This document shows positions 16,674-24,622 of a stretch of 64,000 bases of DNA, in pieces. The first letter of the stretch is position 1; the number at the start of each line of letters is the position of its first letter. A model generated the notes under the pieces. It did no database searches, was not told where the DNA came from, and saw only the letters and a program-made list of their open reading frames with translations. The position numbers were made by a program, and so were the translations under genes. This DNA is from an uncultured Mycoplasmatota bacterium (GTDB taxonomy: Bacteria > Bacillota_I > Bacilli_A > RF39 > UBA660): contig USFG01000003.1 of assembly GCA_900553855.1 (NCBI GenBank), positions 62,001 to 126,000 on the forward strand. Reading direction: 5' to 3'.

Positions 16674-16702
16674 ATAATAGCACAAAAAATATAAATTTAC
16701 AA
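16674..16702 (-). promoter_or_regulatory. Promoter of the amidoligase operon
   Basis: TTGTAA (16702-16697), 17-bp spacer ending TGC (extended -10) and TATTAT (16679-16674) on the minus strand. Confidence 0.7.
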
Positions 16703-16726
16703 TTGCGACTTGTAAATATTTAAATT

Positions 16727-16757
16727 AAAAAAACTTCTAGCATTTGCTAAAAGTTTT
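16727..16757 (-). terminator. serS terminator
   Basis: A 12-position stem AAACTTCTAGCA/TGCTAAAAGTTT with one mismatch, followed by T residues on the minus strand. Confidence 0.75.
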
Positions 16758-16764
16758 AGAACTA

Positions 16765-18051
16765 TTATTTCTTTGGAACTATTTTTTCTAATCCACCCAT
16801 ATATGGTTGTAATACTTTTGGAATATTAATACTTCCGTCTTCATTATAGTTATTTTCAACAACGGCAATTAATCCACGAGGTGTTGCTAAAACTGTGTTA
16901 TTAAGTGTATGTAAATAATAATTTCCATTATCACCTTTAACACGAATTCCTAATCTTCTTGCTTGGGCATCTCCTAAATTAGAACAAGATCCAACTTCAA
17001 AATATTTCTTTTGTCTAGGACTCCATGCTTCAATATCACATGATTTAACTTTTAAATCGGCTAAATCTCCAGAACAACATTCAAGTTGTCTTACTGGAAC
17101 GTCCATATTTCTAAATACTTCAACAGTATATTTCCACATTTTATTATATTCTTCCATTGATTTTTCTGGTTCGCATAATACGATCATTTCTTGTTTTTCA
17201 AATTGATGAACACGGTATAAGCCTCTTTCTTCTAACCCGTGAGATCCGCCTTCTTTTCTAAAGCATGGTGAATAACTTGTCATTCTGATTGGTAATTCTT
17301 CTTTTTTAACCATTTGGCCTTTAAATCTACCTATCATTGAATGTTCAGATGTACCAATTAAATATAAATCTTCACCTTCAATTTTATACATCATTGCTTC
17401 CATTTCTGGAAAAGACATAACACCTGTTACTACATCAGCGTGAATCATAAATGGTGGAATAGCATAGGTAAATCCCTTATTTATCATATAATCTCTAGCA
17501 TAAGCAATCATAGCTTCGTGTAATCTTGCTATATCACCTAATAAGTAATAAAAACCTTCGCCACTAGTACGTCCTGCTGATTCTTTATCCATACCACCAA
17601 CGGCATTAATAATATCAGCATGATAAGGTATTTCATAGTTTGGAACAACTGGTTCACCAAATCTTTCAACTTCAACATTTTCACTATCGTCTTTACCAAT
17701 TGGAACAGATTCATCAATAATATTAGGAATAACCATCATTTTTTCTTTAATTAAGTTATTCTTCTTTTCTTCTGATATTTCTAGAATTTTAATTTGAGCG
17801 TCCATATCAGATATTTTCTTTTTAACTTCCTCTGCTTCGTCCTTTTTACCTTCTTTAATTAATAAACCGATACTTTTAGATAAGTTATTTTTTTCACTTC
17901 TTAAATTATCACCTTTTAATTTAGCTTCTCTAACTTCTTTGTCAAGTTCAAAAACTTCATCAACTAAAACAAGTTTTTCATCTTGAAATTTCTTTTTAAT
18001 ATTTTCTTTTACTAAATCACGATTTTCTCTTATTAATTTAATATCTATCAT
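16765..18051 (-). CDS. serS: Seryl-tRNA synthetase
   Basis: Class II seryl-tRNA synthetase of 428 residues. The N-terminal antiparallel coiled-coil arm (about 30-105) grips the long variable arm of tRNA-Ser. The catalytic core has motif 2 (SPCFRKEGGSHGLEERGLYRVHQFEKQE) and motif 3 (NNTVLATPRGLIAVVEN). The order and length are normal. AAGGAG lies 8 nt before the ATG. It is monocistronic, with a terminator downstream. No T-box is visible upstream, in contrast with thrS. Confidence 0.96.
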   Translation of the reverse strand: MIDIKLIRENRDLVKENIKKKFQDEKLVLVDEVFELDKEVREAKLKGDNLRSEKNNLSKSIGLLIKEGKKDEAEEVKKKISDMDAQIKILEISEEKKNNLIKEKMMVIPNIIDESVPIGKDDSENVEVERFGEPVVPNYEIPYHADIINAVGGMDKESAGRTSGEGFYYLLGDIARLHEAMIAYARDYMINKGFTYAIPPFMIHADVVTGVMSFPEMEAMMYKIEGEDLYLIGTSEHSMIGRFKGQMVKKEELPIRMTSYSPCFRKEGGSHGLEERGLYRVHQFEKQEMIVLCEPEKSMEEYNKMWKYTVEVFRNMDVPVRQLECCSGDLADLKVKSCDIEAWSPRQKKYFEVGSCSNLGDAQARRLGIRVKGDNGNYYLHTLNNTVLATPRGLIAVVENNYNEDGSINIPKVLQPYMGGLEKIVPKK

Positions 18052-18150
18052 GATTATATCTCCTTCCTTAACTAAAGTTTATAATAAGCTTTATAAACAA
18101 ATTTTATCATAATTTTTTATTTTGTTCTATTTTTTTAAAGAAAATAATTT

Positions 18151-18181
18151 AAAAAGGTTAGAAAAAAACTCTAACCTTAAT
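18151..18181 (-). terminator. lon terminator
   Basis: AAGGTTAG/CTAACCTT stem (arms 18171-18178 and 18154-18161 on the minus strand), then a T-rich tail. Confidence 0.75.
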
Positions 18182-18185
18182 AATT

Positions 18186-20432
18186 TTATTTAAATAATTC
18201 GTTATATACTTCATCAAAAGTACTTATATATCTTAATTTAACTTTTTGTAATACTTCTTCAGGAATATATTCTTCATCTATTTTATTTTGAATTGGTAAA
18301 TAAATAATATTTAAATTGTTATTATAACAAGTTATTATTTTATCTCTTAATCTAGATACTTTTAATACTCTTCCATATAAATCAATTGCACCTATAAAGC
18401 AGATATTTTTATCAATTCTTTTATTATTAACTAATGAAATGATTGAAGATGCTACACCAAGACCACCAGAATAACCATCTAATGTATATTTATTAACATT
18501 GAAATTAATATGAAAGTAATCATCTTCGTTAATATATTTTTTATTTCTTAAATAACTTAATACCATTAATATAGAATTCTTTAGGTTATTACCAATATTT
18601 CCAGTTAATATCATATCTTTACTATATATTGAAGAAATTTTAACTGTGGCTCCATTATAAGGACTAACACCAATAATGTTGGATTGACCTATTACTAATT
18701 CTTCTTCTTTATTAGATTTAATTGGAAGTCCAAGAATAACATTAAAGTTAGGTTCTTTTTTAATTCCATTTATTAACATGTATCTAACTATTTTATCTAG
18801 TAATCTTTCTAATTCTCTAATTCCTGGTTCAATTGTATAGTTATTTATTAATTCAACTATTTCTTCTTCTGTAATATTTATTTTTTTAATATTATATTTT
18901 TGACATATCTTTGGAAGTAAATATTTGATAGCAATATCTTTTTTATCAAATGAAGTATAATTATCAATATATATTATTTCTAATCGATCTCTTAAAACAG
19001 GATTGATACTATTAACATCGTTGGCAGTTAAAATGAATAATACTTTAGATAAATCAAATGATTCTTCTATATAATTATCAGTAAAATTTTTATTTAAATT
19101 ACTATCTAAAATATCTAATAATGTACTTGATGGATCTCCTTTATAATCTTTAACTATTTTATCTACTTCATCAATTAAAATAACGGGATTATTCGTATTG
19201 CATTTGATTATAGCTTCCATTATTTTACCGGGAGATGCGCCTAAATATGTTCTTCTATGACCAATAAGTTCTGATGAGTCATTTAATCCACCAACACTTA
19301 TTTTGTAAAACTTTCTTTTTAATGCTCCAGCAATTGAAGAAGCAATTGTACTTTTACCTACTCCAGGTGATCCAACTAAACATATTATTGGATTTTCTAA
19401 ATTAGGATTTTTTTCTTTAAAATAAGCATATTCTTTAATTCTATTTTTAACTTCATCCATTTTAAAATGAGTTTTATCTAAATATTCACTTATTTTCTTT
19501 AGATTAGATTCTTCTTCACTTGATTTATTAAATGGTAAGTTAATTAAGGTATCTAAATATGTTCTGATAACACTTATTTCAGGGTTATTAACTGGAGTAT
19601 ATTCGTATTTTTTTAATTCAGTTAACAATTTATTTCTAATTTCTTCGGAAACGTCTAAATTATTTATTTTTGCTAGATAGTCACTAATTTCGTTATCTTT
19701 ACTATTTTTAACGCCTAATTCTTCATTTAATTTATCGATTTTATTTTTTATTAAAAATTCTTTTTGTTCTTTTTCTAGTGAATCTCTTATTTCATTGTCT
19801 ATTTTATGATCTAATGAAAGGATTTCTAATTCGATGCTTATATCTTTAATAAGCATTTTAGCTCTTTCAACTTCATTAAATTCGTTCATATAAGCTATTT
19901 TTTTATCGATTGGAAACTTTAAGAAGTTAACTATAATGTCAGTTAATTCGTCTAATGTTAATTCTTCTTTGATTTTGGATAGCACACTGTTGGAAACTTC
20001 ATTACTTGAGGCAATATACTTTTTTAATAATGAAATAAGTTTCTTTTTTAGGGCTATACTTTCTACTGATTCTCCATTATCAATGTAAATCATTTTTACA
20101 TTTCCAACTAGAATAGACTTATTATATCTATAATTAGAATAATTGTTTATTTTAACTCTATTTAATCCTTTAAGGACTACTCTATAATTTTTATTTGGTA
20201 ATATTATGCTTGATTTAATTAAACAAAGAACACCAACATTAGGTAAATCAGATACACCTAATGATTCTTCTTTAGTCTCTTTAGGAAGGATTACAACAAC
20301 TTTTTTATCAAATTTGTTTAAACCAACTTCAATAATTTTTTGAGAAAGTTCATTATTTAATTCTAAACGTACTTCGGCAGTTGGTAAGATAGATAATTTT
20401 TTAAGTAACAATATCGGTAAGTTCTTATCCAC
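18186..20432 (-). CDS. lon: ATP-dependent protease Lon
   Basis: LonA-type AAA+ protease of 748 residues. The N-terminal substrate-binding domain (to about 205) leads into a coiled coil, then the ATPase with Walker A GSPGVGKST (354-362) and the family-typical ISVGGLNDSSELIGHRRTYLGASPGKI. The proteolytic domain has S655 in DGYSGG and K698 in SRLRDK; their 43-residue spacing equals that of the E. coli S679/K722 dyad. The sequence around both is unusual (DGPSAG and GGLKEK are standard). The start is a GTG with AGGAGG 7 nt upstream. Confidence 0.92.
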   Translation of the reverse strand: MDKNLPILLLKKLSILPTAEVRLELNNELSQKIIEVGLNKFDKKVVVILPKETKEESLGVSDLPNVGVLCLIKSSIILPNKNYRVVLKGLNRVKINNYSNYRYNKSILVGNVKMIYIDNGESVESIALKKKLISLLKKYIASSNEVSNSVLSKIKEELTLDELTDIIVNFLKFPIDKKIAYMNEFNEVERAKMLIKDISIELEILSLDHKIDNEIRDSLEKEQKEFLIKNKIDKLNEELGVKNSKDNEISDYLAKINNLDVSEEIRNKLLTELKKYEYTPVNNPEISVIRTYLDTLINLPFNKSSEEESNLKKISEYLDKTHFKMDEVKNRIKEYAYFKEKNPNLENPIICLVGSPGVGKSTIASSIAGALKRKFYKISVGGLNDSSELIGHRRTYLGASPGKIMEAIIKCNTNNPVILIDEVDKIVKDYKGDPSSTLLDILDSNLNKNFTDNYIEESFDLSKVLFILTANDVNSINPVLRDRLEIIYIDNYTSFDKKDIAIKYLLPKICQKYNIKKINITEEEIVELINNYTIEPGIRELERLLDKIVRYMLINGIKKEPNFNVILGLPIKSNKEEELVIGQSNIIGVSPYNGATVKISSIYSKDMILTGNIGNNLKNSILMVLSYLRNKKYINEDDYFHINFNVNKYTLDGYSGGLGVASSIISLVNNKRIDKNICFIGAIDLYGRVLKVSRLRDKIITCYNNNLNIIYLPIQNKIDEEYIPEEVLQKVKLRYISTFDEVYNELFK

Positions 20433-20458
20433 TTTTGCACCTCCTGAATATGTAATTT

Positions 20459-20486
20459 ATTATAGCATAATATTTTTTTTCGTAAA
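20459..20486 (-). promoter_or_regulatory. lon promoter
   Basis: TTTACG (20486-20481), 16-bp spacer ending in TGC (extended -10) and TATAAT (20464-20459) on the minus strand. No CIRCE or CtsR-type operator is evident beside it. Confidence 0.6.
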
Positions 20487-20530
20487 TAGTTTTTAAGTAA
20501 TTTTTTTAATTTAATATATTCCTATTGTAC

Positions 20531-20561
20531 AAAAATAAAAATAGGAAATGAATCCTATTTT
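20531..20561 (-). terminator. Terminator of the nucleoside phosphorylase gene
   Basis: AAATAGGA/TCCTATTT stem with a 6-nt loop, then a T-rich tract on the minus strand, overlapping the stop codon. Confidence 0.75.
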
Positions 20562-21775
20562 ACACTATAAAAATTTATATCATCTTTAGTTAATTTAATA
20601 TTTAAATCATTAACATATAACTTAGCAAGTATATCACCTTTTTTAACTAAATCACCTGATTGTTTTAAAAGTTTAATACCAACACTATAATCAATTTTAG
20701 AATCTTTAGTTATTCTACCAGCTCCTAATTTAACTGATAGCTCTCCAACTTTTAAAGCGTTAATATGACTAATTATTCCATCTTGATTAGATTTAATTAA
20801 TATAACTTTATCGCTAATCTTAAGTTTTGATAAATCTCCACCTTGATTTGATATCCATGTTTTAAACATTTCATAGGCTTTATTATTATCTAATACTTCA
20901 CTTGCACGATTATATGCTTCTTCATAAGAAATATTTAAATACATACTTGCTAAATTTCCGGCTACTTCTAAAGATGTTTCTCTTAATTTATTTTTTTCTC
21001 CTTTTAAAACATTTATAGCTTCTTCTACTTCTAACGCATTACCTATGCATGTTGATAATGGCTCATTCATATCGGAAATAATTGTCTTAACTTGTCTATT
21101 AAATCTCTTACCAATCTCTATTAAATAATTTGATAATACTTCAGCATTTTTTTTAGTCTTAACTAAAGCACCACTACCCCATTTTACATCAATTAAAATA
21201 TAATCAGCTCCACAAGCAATTTTTTTACTCATAATACTTGAGGCAATAAGAGGGATACTTTCAGTTGTTCCAGAGACATCACGTAACGCATAAATTACTT
21301 TATCAAGTGGTACTAAATCATTAGTTTGAGCCCCAACTACAATTCCAATTTTTTCTAAATTATTATAATAATCTTCTTTAGTTAAATTAACATTAAATCC
21401 AGGAATAGATTCTAACTTATCAATAGTTCCTCCAGTTATCCCTAGTCCTCTACCACTCATTTTAACTACCGGAATATTTAATGCCCCAAGTATTGGAATA
21501 GCAACTAATGTTACGGTATCGCCTATACCTCCAGTTGAATGTTTATCGCAAACTTTTTTATCAAATTTAAATGTTTCCCCGCTATCAATAAATATTTTAG
21601 TTAAATCAAAGGTTTCTTCAAAAGTAAGTCCATTAATAACAATAGCCATTAATAATGAAGTCATTTGATAATCAGGTATTTCTTTATTTAAATAGCCATT
21701 AAAAGCATAATATAGTTCTTCATGAGTTAAAACTTCTTTATTTTTCTTTTTAGTTATAATATCTAACATATTCAT
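20555..21775 (-). CDS. pdp: Pyrimidine-nucleoside phosphorylase
   Basis: Pyrimidine (thymidine/uridine) nucleoside phosphorylase, salvaging nucleosides to base and (deoxy)ribose-1-phosphate. Family signatures are IPDYQMTSLLMAIVINGL, the phosphate-binding DKHSTGGIGDTVTLV, and KMSGRGLGITGGTIDKLESIPGF with Lys/Arg/Ser active-site residues. The C-terminal domain is shorter than in Bacillus Pdp (about 406 against 434 residues). I used the ATG at 21775, with GAGAG 8-9 nt upstream; a GTG (21784) and another ATG (21769) flank it. It lies just downstream of rplS but beyond the rplS terminator. Confidence 0.92.
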   Translation of the reverse strand: MNMLDIITKKKNKEVLTHEELYYAFNGYLNKEIPDYQMTSLLMAIVINGLTFEETFDLTKIFIDSGETFKFDKKVCDKHSTGGIGDTVTLVAIPILGALNIPVVKMSGRGLGITGGTIDKLESIPGFNVNLTKEDYYNNLEKIGIVVGAQTNDLVPLDKVIYALRDVSGTTESIPLIASSIMSKKIACGADYILIDVKWGSGALVKTKKNAEVLSNYLIEIGKRFNRQVKTIISDMNEPLSTCIGNALEVEEAINVLKGEKNKLRETSLEVAGNLASMYLNISYEEAYNRASEVLDNNKAYEMFKTWISNQGGDLSKLKISDKVILIKSNQDGIISHINALKVGELSVKLGAGRITKDSKIDYSVGIKLLKQSGDLVKKGDILAKLYVNDLNIKLTKDDINFYSVK

Positions 21776-21818
21776 TATATACACTCTCTATTCTATAAAT
21801 ATTATAAATTAGAGTAAA

Positions 21819-21846
21819 GAAAAAAGAAAGATTAATTTCTTTCTTT
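21819..21846 (-). terminator. rplS terminator
   Basis: AAAGAAAG/CTTTCTTT stem (arms 21839-21846 and 21823-21830) followed by T residues on the minus strand. Confidence 0.7.
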
Positions 21847-22170
21847 AACTTTAAATTCTTTAACCATTTCATCAAGGAAGTTAAGTTTAGCTCTTCTAAC
21901 CATTCCTTTTTTAACAACTGTAATTTTATCAATTAATGGTGAATTAACAGCAAATGTTCTTTTAACAACAACGCTTCCTGATTTTTTTCTAACAGTAAAT
22001 CTCTTAGAAACTGATCCACCTTGAATACTTGTTACAATTCCTTCGAATGCTTGAATTCTTTCTTTTTTACCTTCTTTAATCCATAAATCAACTCTAACGA
22101 TATCTCCAACTCTAAATTCAGGAGTATTAGATTTGATTTGTTTAGCATTAATCTTATCGATTAAGTTCAT
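21832..22170 (-). CDS. rplS: 50S ribosomal protein L19
   Basis: L19 of 112 residues, located at the 30S-50S interface. It has the characteristic FRVGDIVRVDLWIKEGKKERIQAFEG and the conserved SGSVVVKRTFAVNSPLIDKI region. The correct start is ATG 22170 (MNLIDKINAK) with AAAGGACG upstream; the frame stays open further upstream but without support. A promoter and leader hairpin precede it and a terminator follows. It is apparently monocistronic, separate from the rpsP-khpA unit at about 35 kb, so the usual rpsP-trmD-rplS order has been broken. Confidence 0.95.
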   Translation of the reverse strand: MNLIDKINAKQIKSNTPEFRVGDIVRVDLWIKEGKKERIQAFEGIVTSIQGGSVSKRFTVRKKSGSVVVKRTFAVNSPLIDKITVVKKGMVRRAKLNFLDEMVKEFKVKERN

Positions 22171-22233
22171 AAAGCACGTCCTTTCATAATATATTTCACT
22201 GATAATCATATATAAATATAGCGGATTATAGGA

Positions 22234-22251
22234 GCTTTTTCTTCAAAAAGC
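22234..22251 (-). promoter_or_regulatory. Hairpin at the 5' end of the rplS mRNA
   Basis: GCTTTTT-GAAG-AAAAAGC, a perfect 7-bp stem with a 4-nt loop, begins at or within a base or two of the predicted transcript start. It might be an L19 autoregulatory leader or a 5' stabiliser; L19 leaders exist in Bacillus, but I cannot claim a match. Confidence 0.4.
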
Positions 22252-22257
22252 ATTTTG

Positions 22258-22286
22258 ATTATACCAAAAGAATACCTAAATTACAA
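22258..22286 (-). promoter_or_regulatory. rplS promoter
   Basis: TTGTAA (22286-22281), 17-bp spacer and TATAAT (22263-22258) on the minus strand. Confidence 0.75.
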
Positions 22287-22308
22287 GGGTTTAATTTAAG
22301 CTTTTTTA

Positions 22309-24528
22309 CTATTTTAGTTTTTTTATCTTTTCTTCATTTATTGGCGGTTCCATAAAATATTTATCAGGATTTGCTAATATTTCATTCTTTACGTTATCAG
22401 GACATATTAAGTAATTTAAATCAAATCCATAAGGTAACTTTAATCCTTTAGAAGATTTCAAACCATTTAAGCAAATCCATCCTTCAACGATTTGTGGAAG
22501 AATTAGTCCTTTAGCACTTTCTAATCCATTTAAATTTAAATTTCTTCTTATTGTATTAGGAAATATTATTCCTTTTACACTAACTAAACTATTTAGATAC
22601 AAATCATCATCCATTATCTGTGGTAAAATTAATTCATCAGCACTAATTAAACTGTGTAAATCTAAACTTCCTTTCATGTATTTTGGAAATATAAAGCTAT
22701 AGACATATGTTATGCTATTTAGACATAAAGGACCTCCTAGTGTTTTTGGTAATACTAAACCTGCTAAATCAGATATACTACTTAAATCTAAGATTCCTCC
22801 AATCTTTTCAGGAAGCTCTAATCCAGCAGCATAAGCTAAACTTGATAAGTCCAAATTATCATCTATTATTTTTGGAAATGCGATTCCTTTAGTTAGAAGT
22901 AAGCAGCTTAAATTTAATTTTCCTCCAATTTTTTCAGGTAATATTATATTTTCTGCATCAAATAAACAACTTAAATCTAAATCTTTATTTATTTTTTTTG
23001 GAAATTTTAAATCTTTAGCACTAATTAGACTATTTAATTGCATACTACCACCAACTATATCTGGTAGTAATAATCCAGATGCATTTGTTAATCCTTTTAA
23101 TTCTAAATTTTTCCCTATTATTTTCGGTAATATTAATTCTTCTGAACTAATCAATTTATTTAAACATAAACTTCCACTTATTATATTAGGTAGTATTAAT
23201 TCTTTTGATGAAGTTACATAATCTAGTTTTAAATCATTTATTAGAATTTTATATTGTTTTGGATTTTCTTTCCACTCTTCTTGTGTTAAAGCAATTTCAT
23301 TTTCATTTATATTGTATATTAATGCATAATCTTTTTTTTGATTTCGTTTATTTATTATTTCTTGTATTCTAGGATCTTTTTCATAACCGAATCCTTCAAT
23401 TTCATTATCCATTTCATATAAAAATTTTAATTCATCTAGGCTTAGTTCAATATTCTTATTTACTTTTTTATCAATTAAAGTAAGTAATTTCATATCACGC
23501 TCTTTTTTATAAAATTTATCTCGATCAGGAAATTCTTTTATTTTTTCTTCTAAAATTGGCATCATTTCCGGCTCCATATTTTGGTTATCGGCTATTCCTC
23601 TTATTTCACCAATTTTAGTACTTCCATCCATTCTAATTGCGATTCTTGGTACTTTAGCTTCTCCATTATCGTCTAAAGTGTAATATACATAAAAGTCGCC
23701 ATTGGCAAGTTGTTCTCTAGCAAAATTTTCGCCTGCTGCAGTACACCATCCTGTATAGTAACCTTGAAGTGAATTTCTTAAAATGTTATAATCACTGCCT
23801 TGCTCGTATTTAATCCATTTACCAGAAGTACTACTACTTTGTTTTTCTCCTCTAAGCATACTTTGTTTAATTACATATTCATATAATAATTTAAAGTTAC
23901 CTGCTTCTAAAGCATTTTTTATTTCATCTTCAGTTTTTTTATCTTTTATAAAATCTTCCACTAATTTTAAAGTTGTAAAAATATATTCTCTTTCGACTGG
24001 TGGAAATGGATATACAGTTGTTTTATCCCTTTTGCTAAATTTATATGTCTCTTTATCATATTTACCTAAAGTTTGTAAACCTTGAAATACCCAATATTTT
24101 TCCCACATTTCATAAGATTTGCTTTCTTCATCATATAAAAAATATTCAATCCATTTATCTAATGTTTCTTTTTGATCATCAATAACCTGTTTAATCATTC
24201 TTTCTTTATCTTTATCAGATAATATTATGTTGCCATAACCTCTTTCTCTAGCAAGTTCAATTTGATTATTAAAATATGATTCAGGAATATTTTCTGGTTT
24301 TATAATGTATAAATCATAGTAAAAATTTTTAAGGATTTTTTCGGCTGAAGCACTTTTAGTTTCTGATGCTTTATTATGTACTTCTTCTAATCTATTAAAA
24401 TATTTAATTATTCTTTCTCTTCTTTTATCAGATTTATTTGATGAATTTAATACTCTTTGGCTATTATGTAAGTCAGCATAAATTTTAGATATCATATCTA
24501 TCCAAGCATTTCTTGTTTTATTATCCAT
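22309..24528 (-). CDS. Giant repeat protein, copy A (12 repeats of 21 residues)
   Basis: This 739-residue protein of unknown function has two halves. Residues 1-440 are helical and charged, with a conserved block around GYYTGWCTAAGENFA (W261, C262), then GDFYVYYT, PRIAIRMDG and EIRGIADNQNMEPEM. The C-terminal half is twelve perfect-length 21-residue repeats with consensus LILPKxIGGxLxLNSLxSAEG, and a capping LKLPYGF; such Leu/Ile/Pro repeats suggest a beta-solenoid binding surface. I see no signal peptide, so it is probably cytoplasmic. I chose ATG 24528 (AGGGG 6 nt upstream). Copy B is tandem. Confidence 0.65.
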   Translation of the reverse strand: MDNKTRNAWIDMISKIYADLHNSQRVLNSSNKSDKRRERIIKYFNRLEEVHNKASETKSASAEKILKNFYYDLYIIKPENIPESYFNNQIELARERGYGNIILSDKDKERMIKQVIDDQKETLDKWIEYFLYDEESKSYEMWEKYWVFQGLQTLGKYDKETYKFSKRDKTTVYPFPPVEREYIFTTLKLVEDFIKDKKTEDEIKNALEAGNFKLLYEYVIKQSMLRGEKQSSSTSGKWIKYEQGSDYNILRNSLQGYYTGWCTAAGENFAREQLANGDFYVYYTLDDNGEAKVPRIAIRMDGSTKIGEIRGIADNQNMEPEMMPILEEKIKEFPDRDKFYKKERDMKLLTLIDKKVNKNIELSLDELKFLYEMDNEIEGFGYEKDPRIQEIINKRNQKKDYALIYNINENEIALTQEEWKENPKQYKILINDLKLDYVTSSKELILPNIISGSLCLNKLISSEELILPKIIGKNLELKGLTNASGLLLPDIVGGSMQLNSLISAKDLKFPKKINKDLDLSCLFDAENIILPEKIGGKLNLSCLLLTKGIAFPKIIDDNLDLSSLAYAAGLELPEKIGGILDLSSISDLAGLVLPKTLGGPLCLNSITYVYSFIFPKYMKGSLDLHSLISADELILPQIMDDDLYLNSLVSVKGIIFPNTIRRNLNLNGLESAKGLILPQIVEGWICLNGLKSSKGLKLPYGFDLNYLICPDNVKNEILANPDKYFMEPPINEEKIKKLK
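22423..23199 (-). repeat. Twelve 63-bp (21-aa) repeats in copy A
   Basis: The coding repeat has 12 exact-length units of 63 bp plus a 7-codon cap. The 777 bp account for 12 x 21 + 7 residues. The LILP start of each unit is the most conserved part, while the rest varies between units. Confidence 0.8.
23807..24255 (-). repeat. 449-bp segment identical to 26061-26509
   Basis: The two tandem paralogs are identical at every base I compared across 449 bp (offset 2254), including all third codon positions. The flanks on both sides diverge within a few bases, with the first mismatches at 23806/26060 and 24256/26510. Confidence 0.85.
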
Positions 24529-24571
24529 AGGCATCCCCTTGATTTGTTTTATATAATATCATATATTCATT

Positions 24572-24605
24572 AAAAAAGATAATCCTAAATTAATAGAATT
24601 ATCTT
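24572..24605 (-). terminator. Terminator after repeat-protein copy B
   Basis: The GATAAT/ATTATC hairpin with six T residues on the minus strand is almost identical to the terminator at 26867-26902. The terminator therefore seems to have been duplicated together with the gene. Confidence 0.7.
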
Positions 24606-24622
24606 AATTACAAATTATCAAT

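Noticed and set aside
18186..20432. Loss of the catalytic lysine in Lon
   Set aside because: I first compared the SRLRDK motif with the first K of GGLKEK. Counting from S655 shows the second K is at the right 43-residue spacing, so the dyad is intact.
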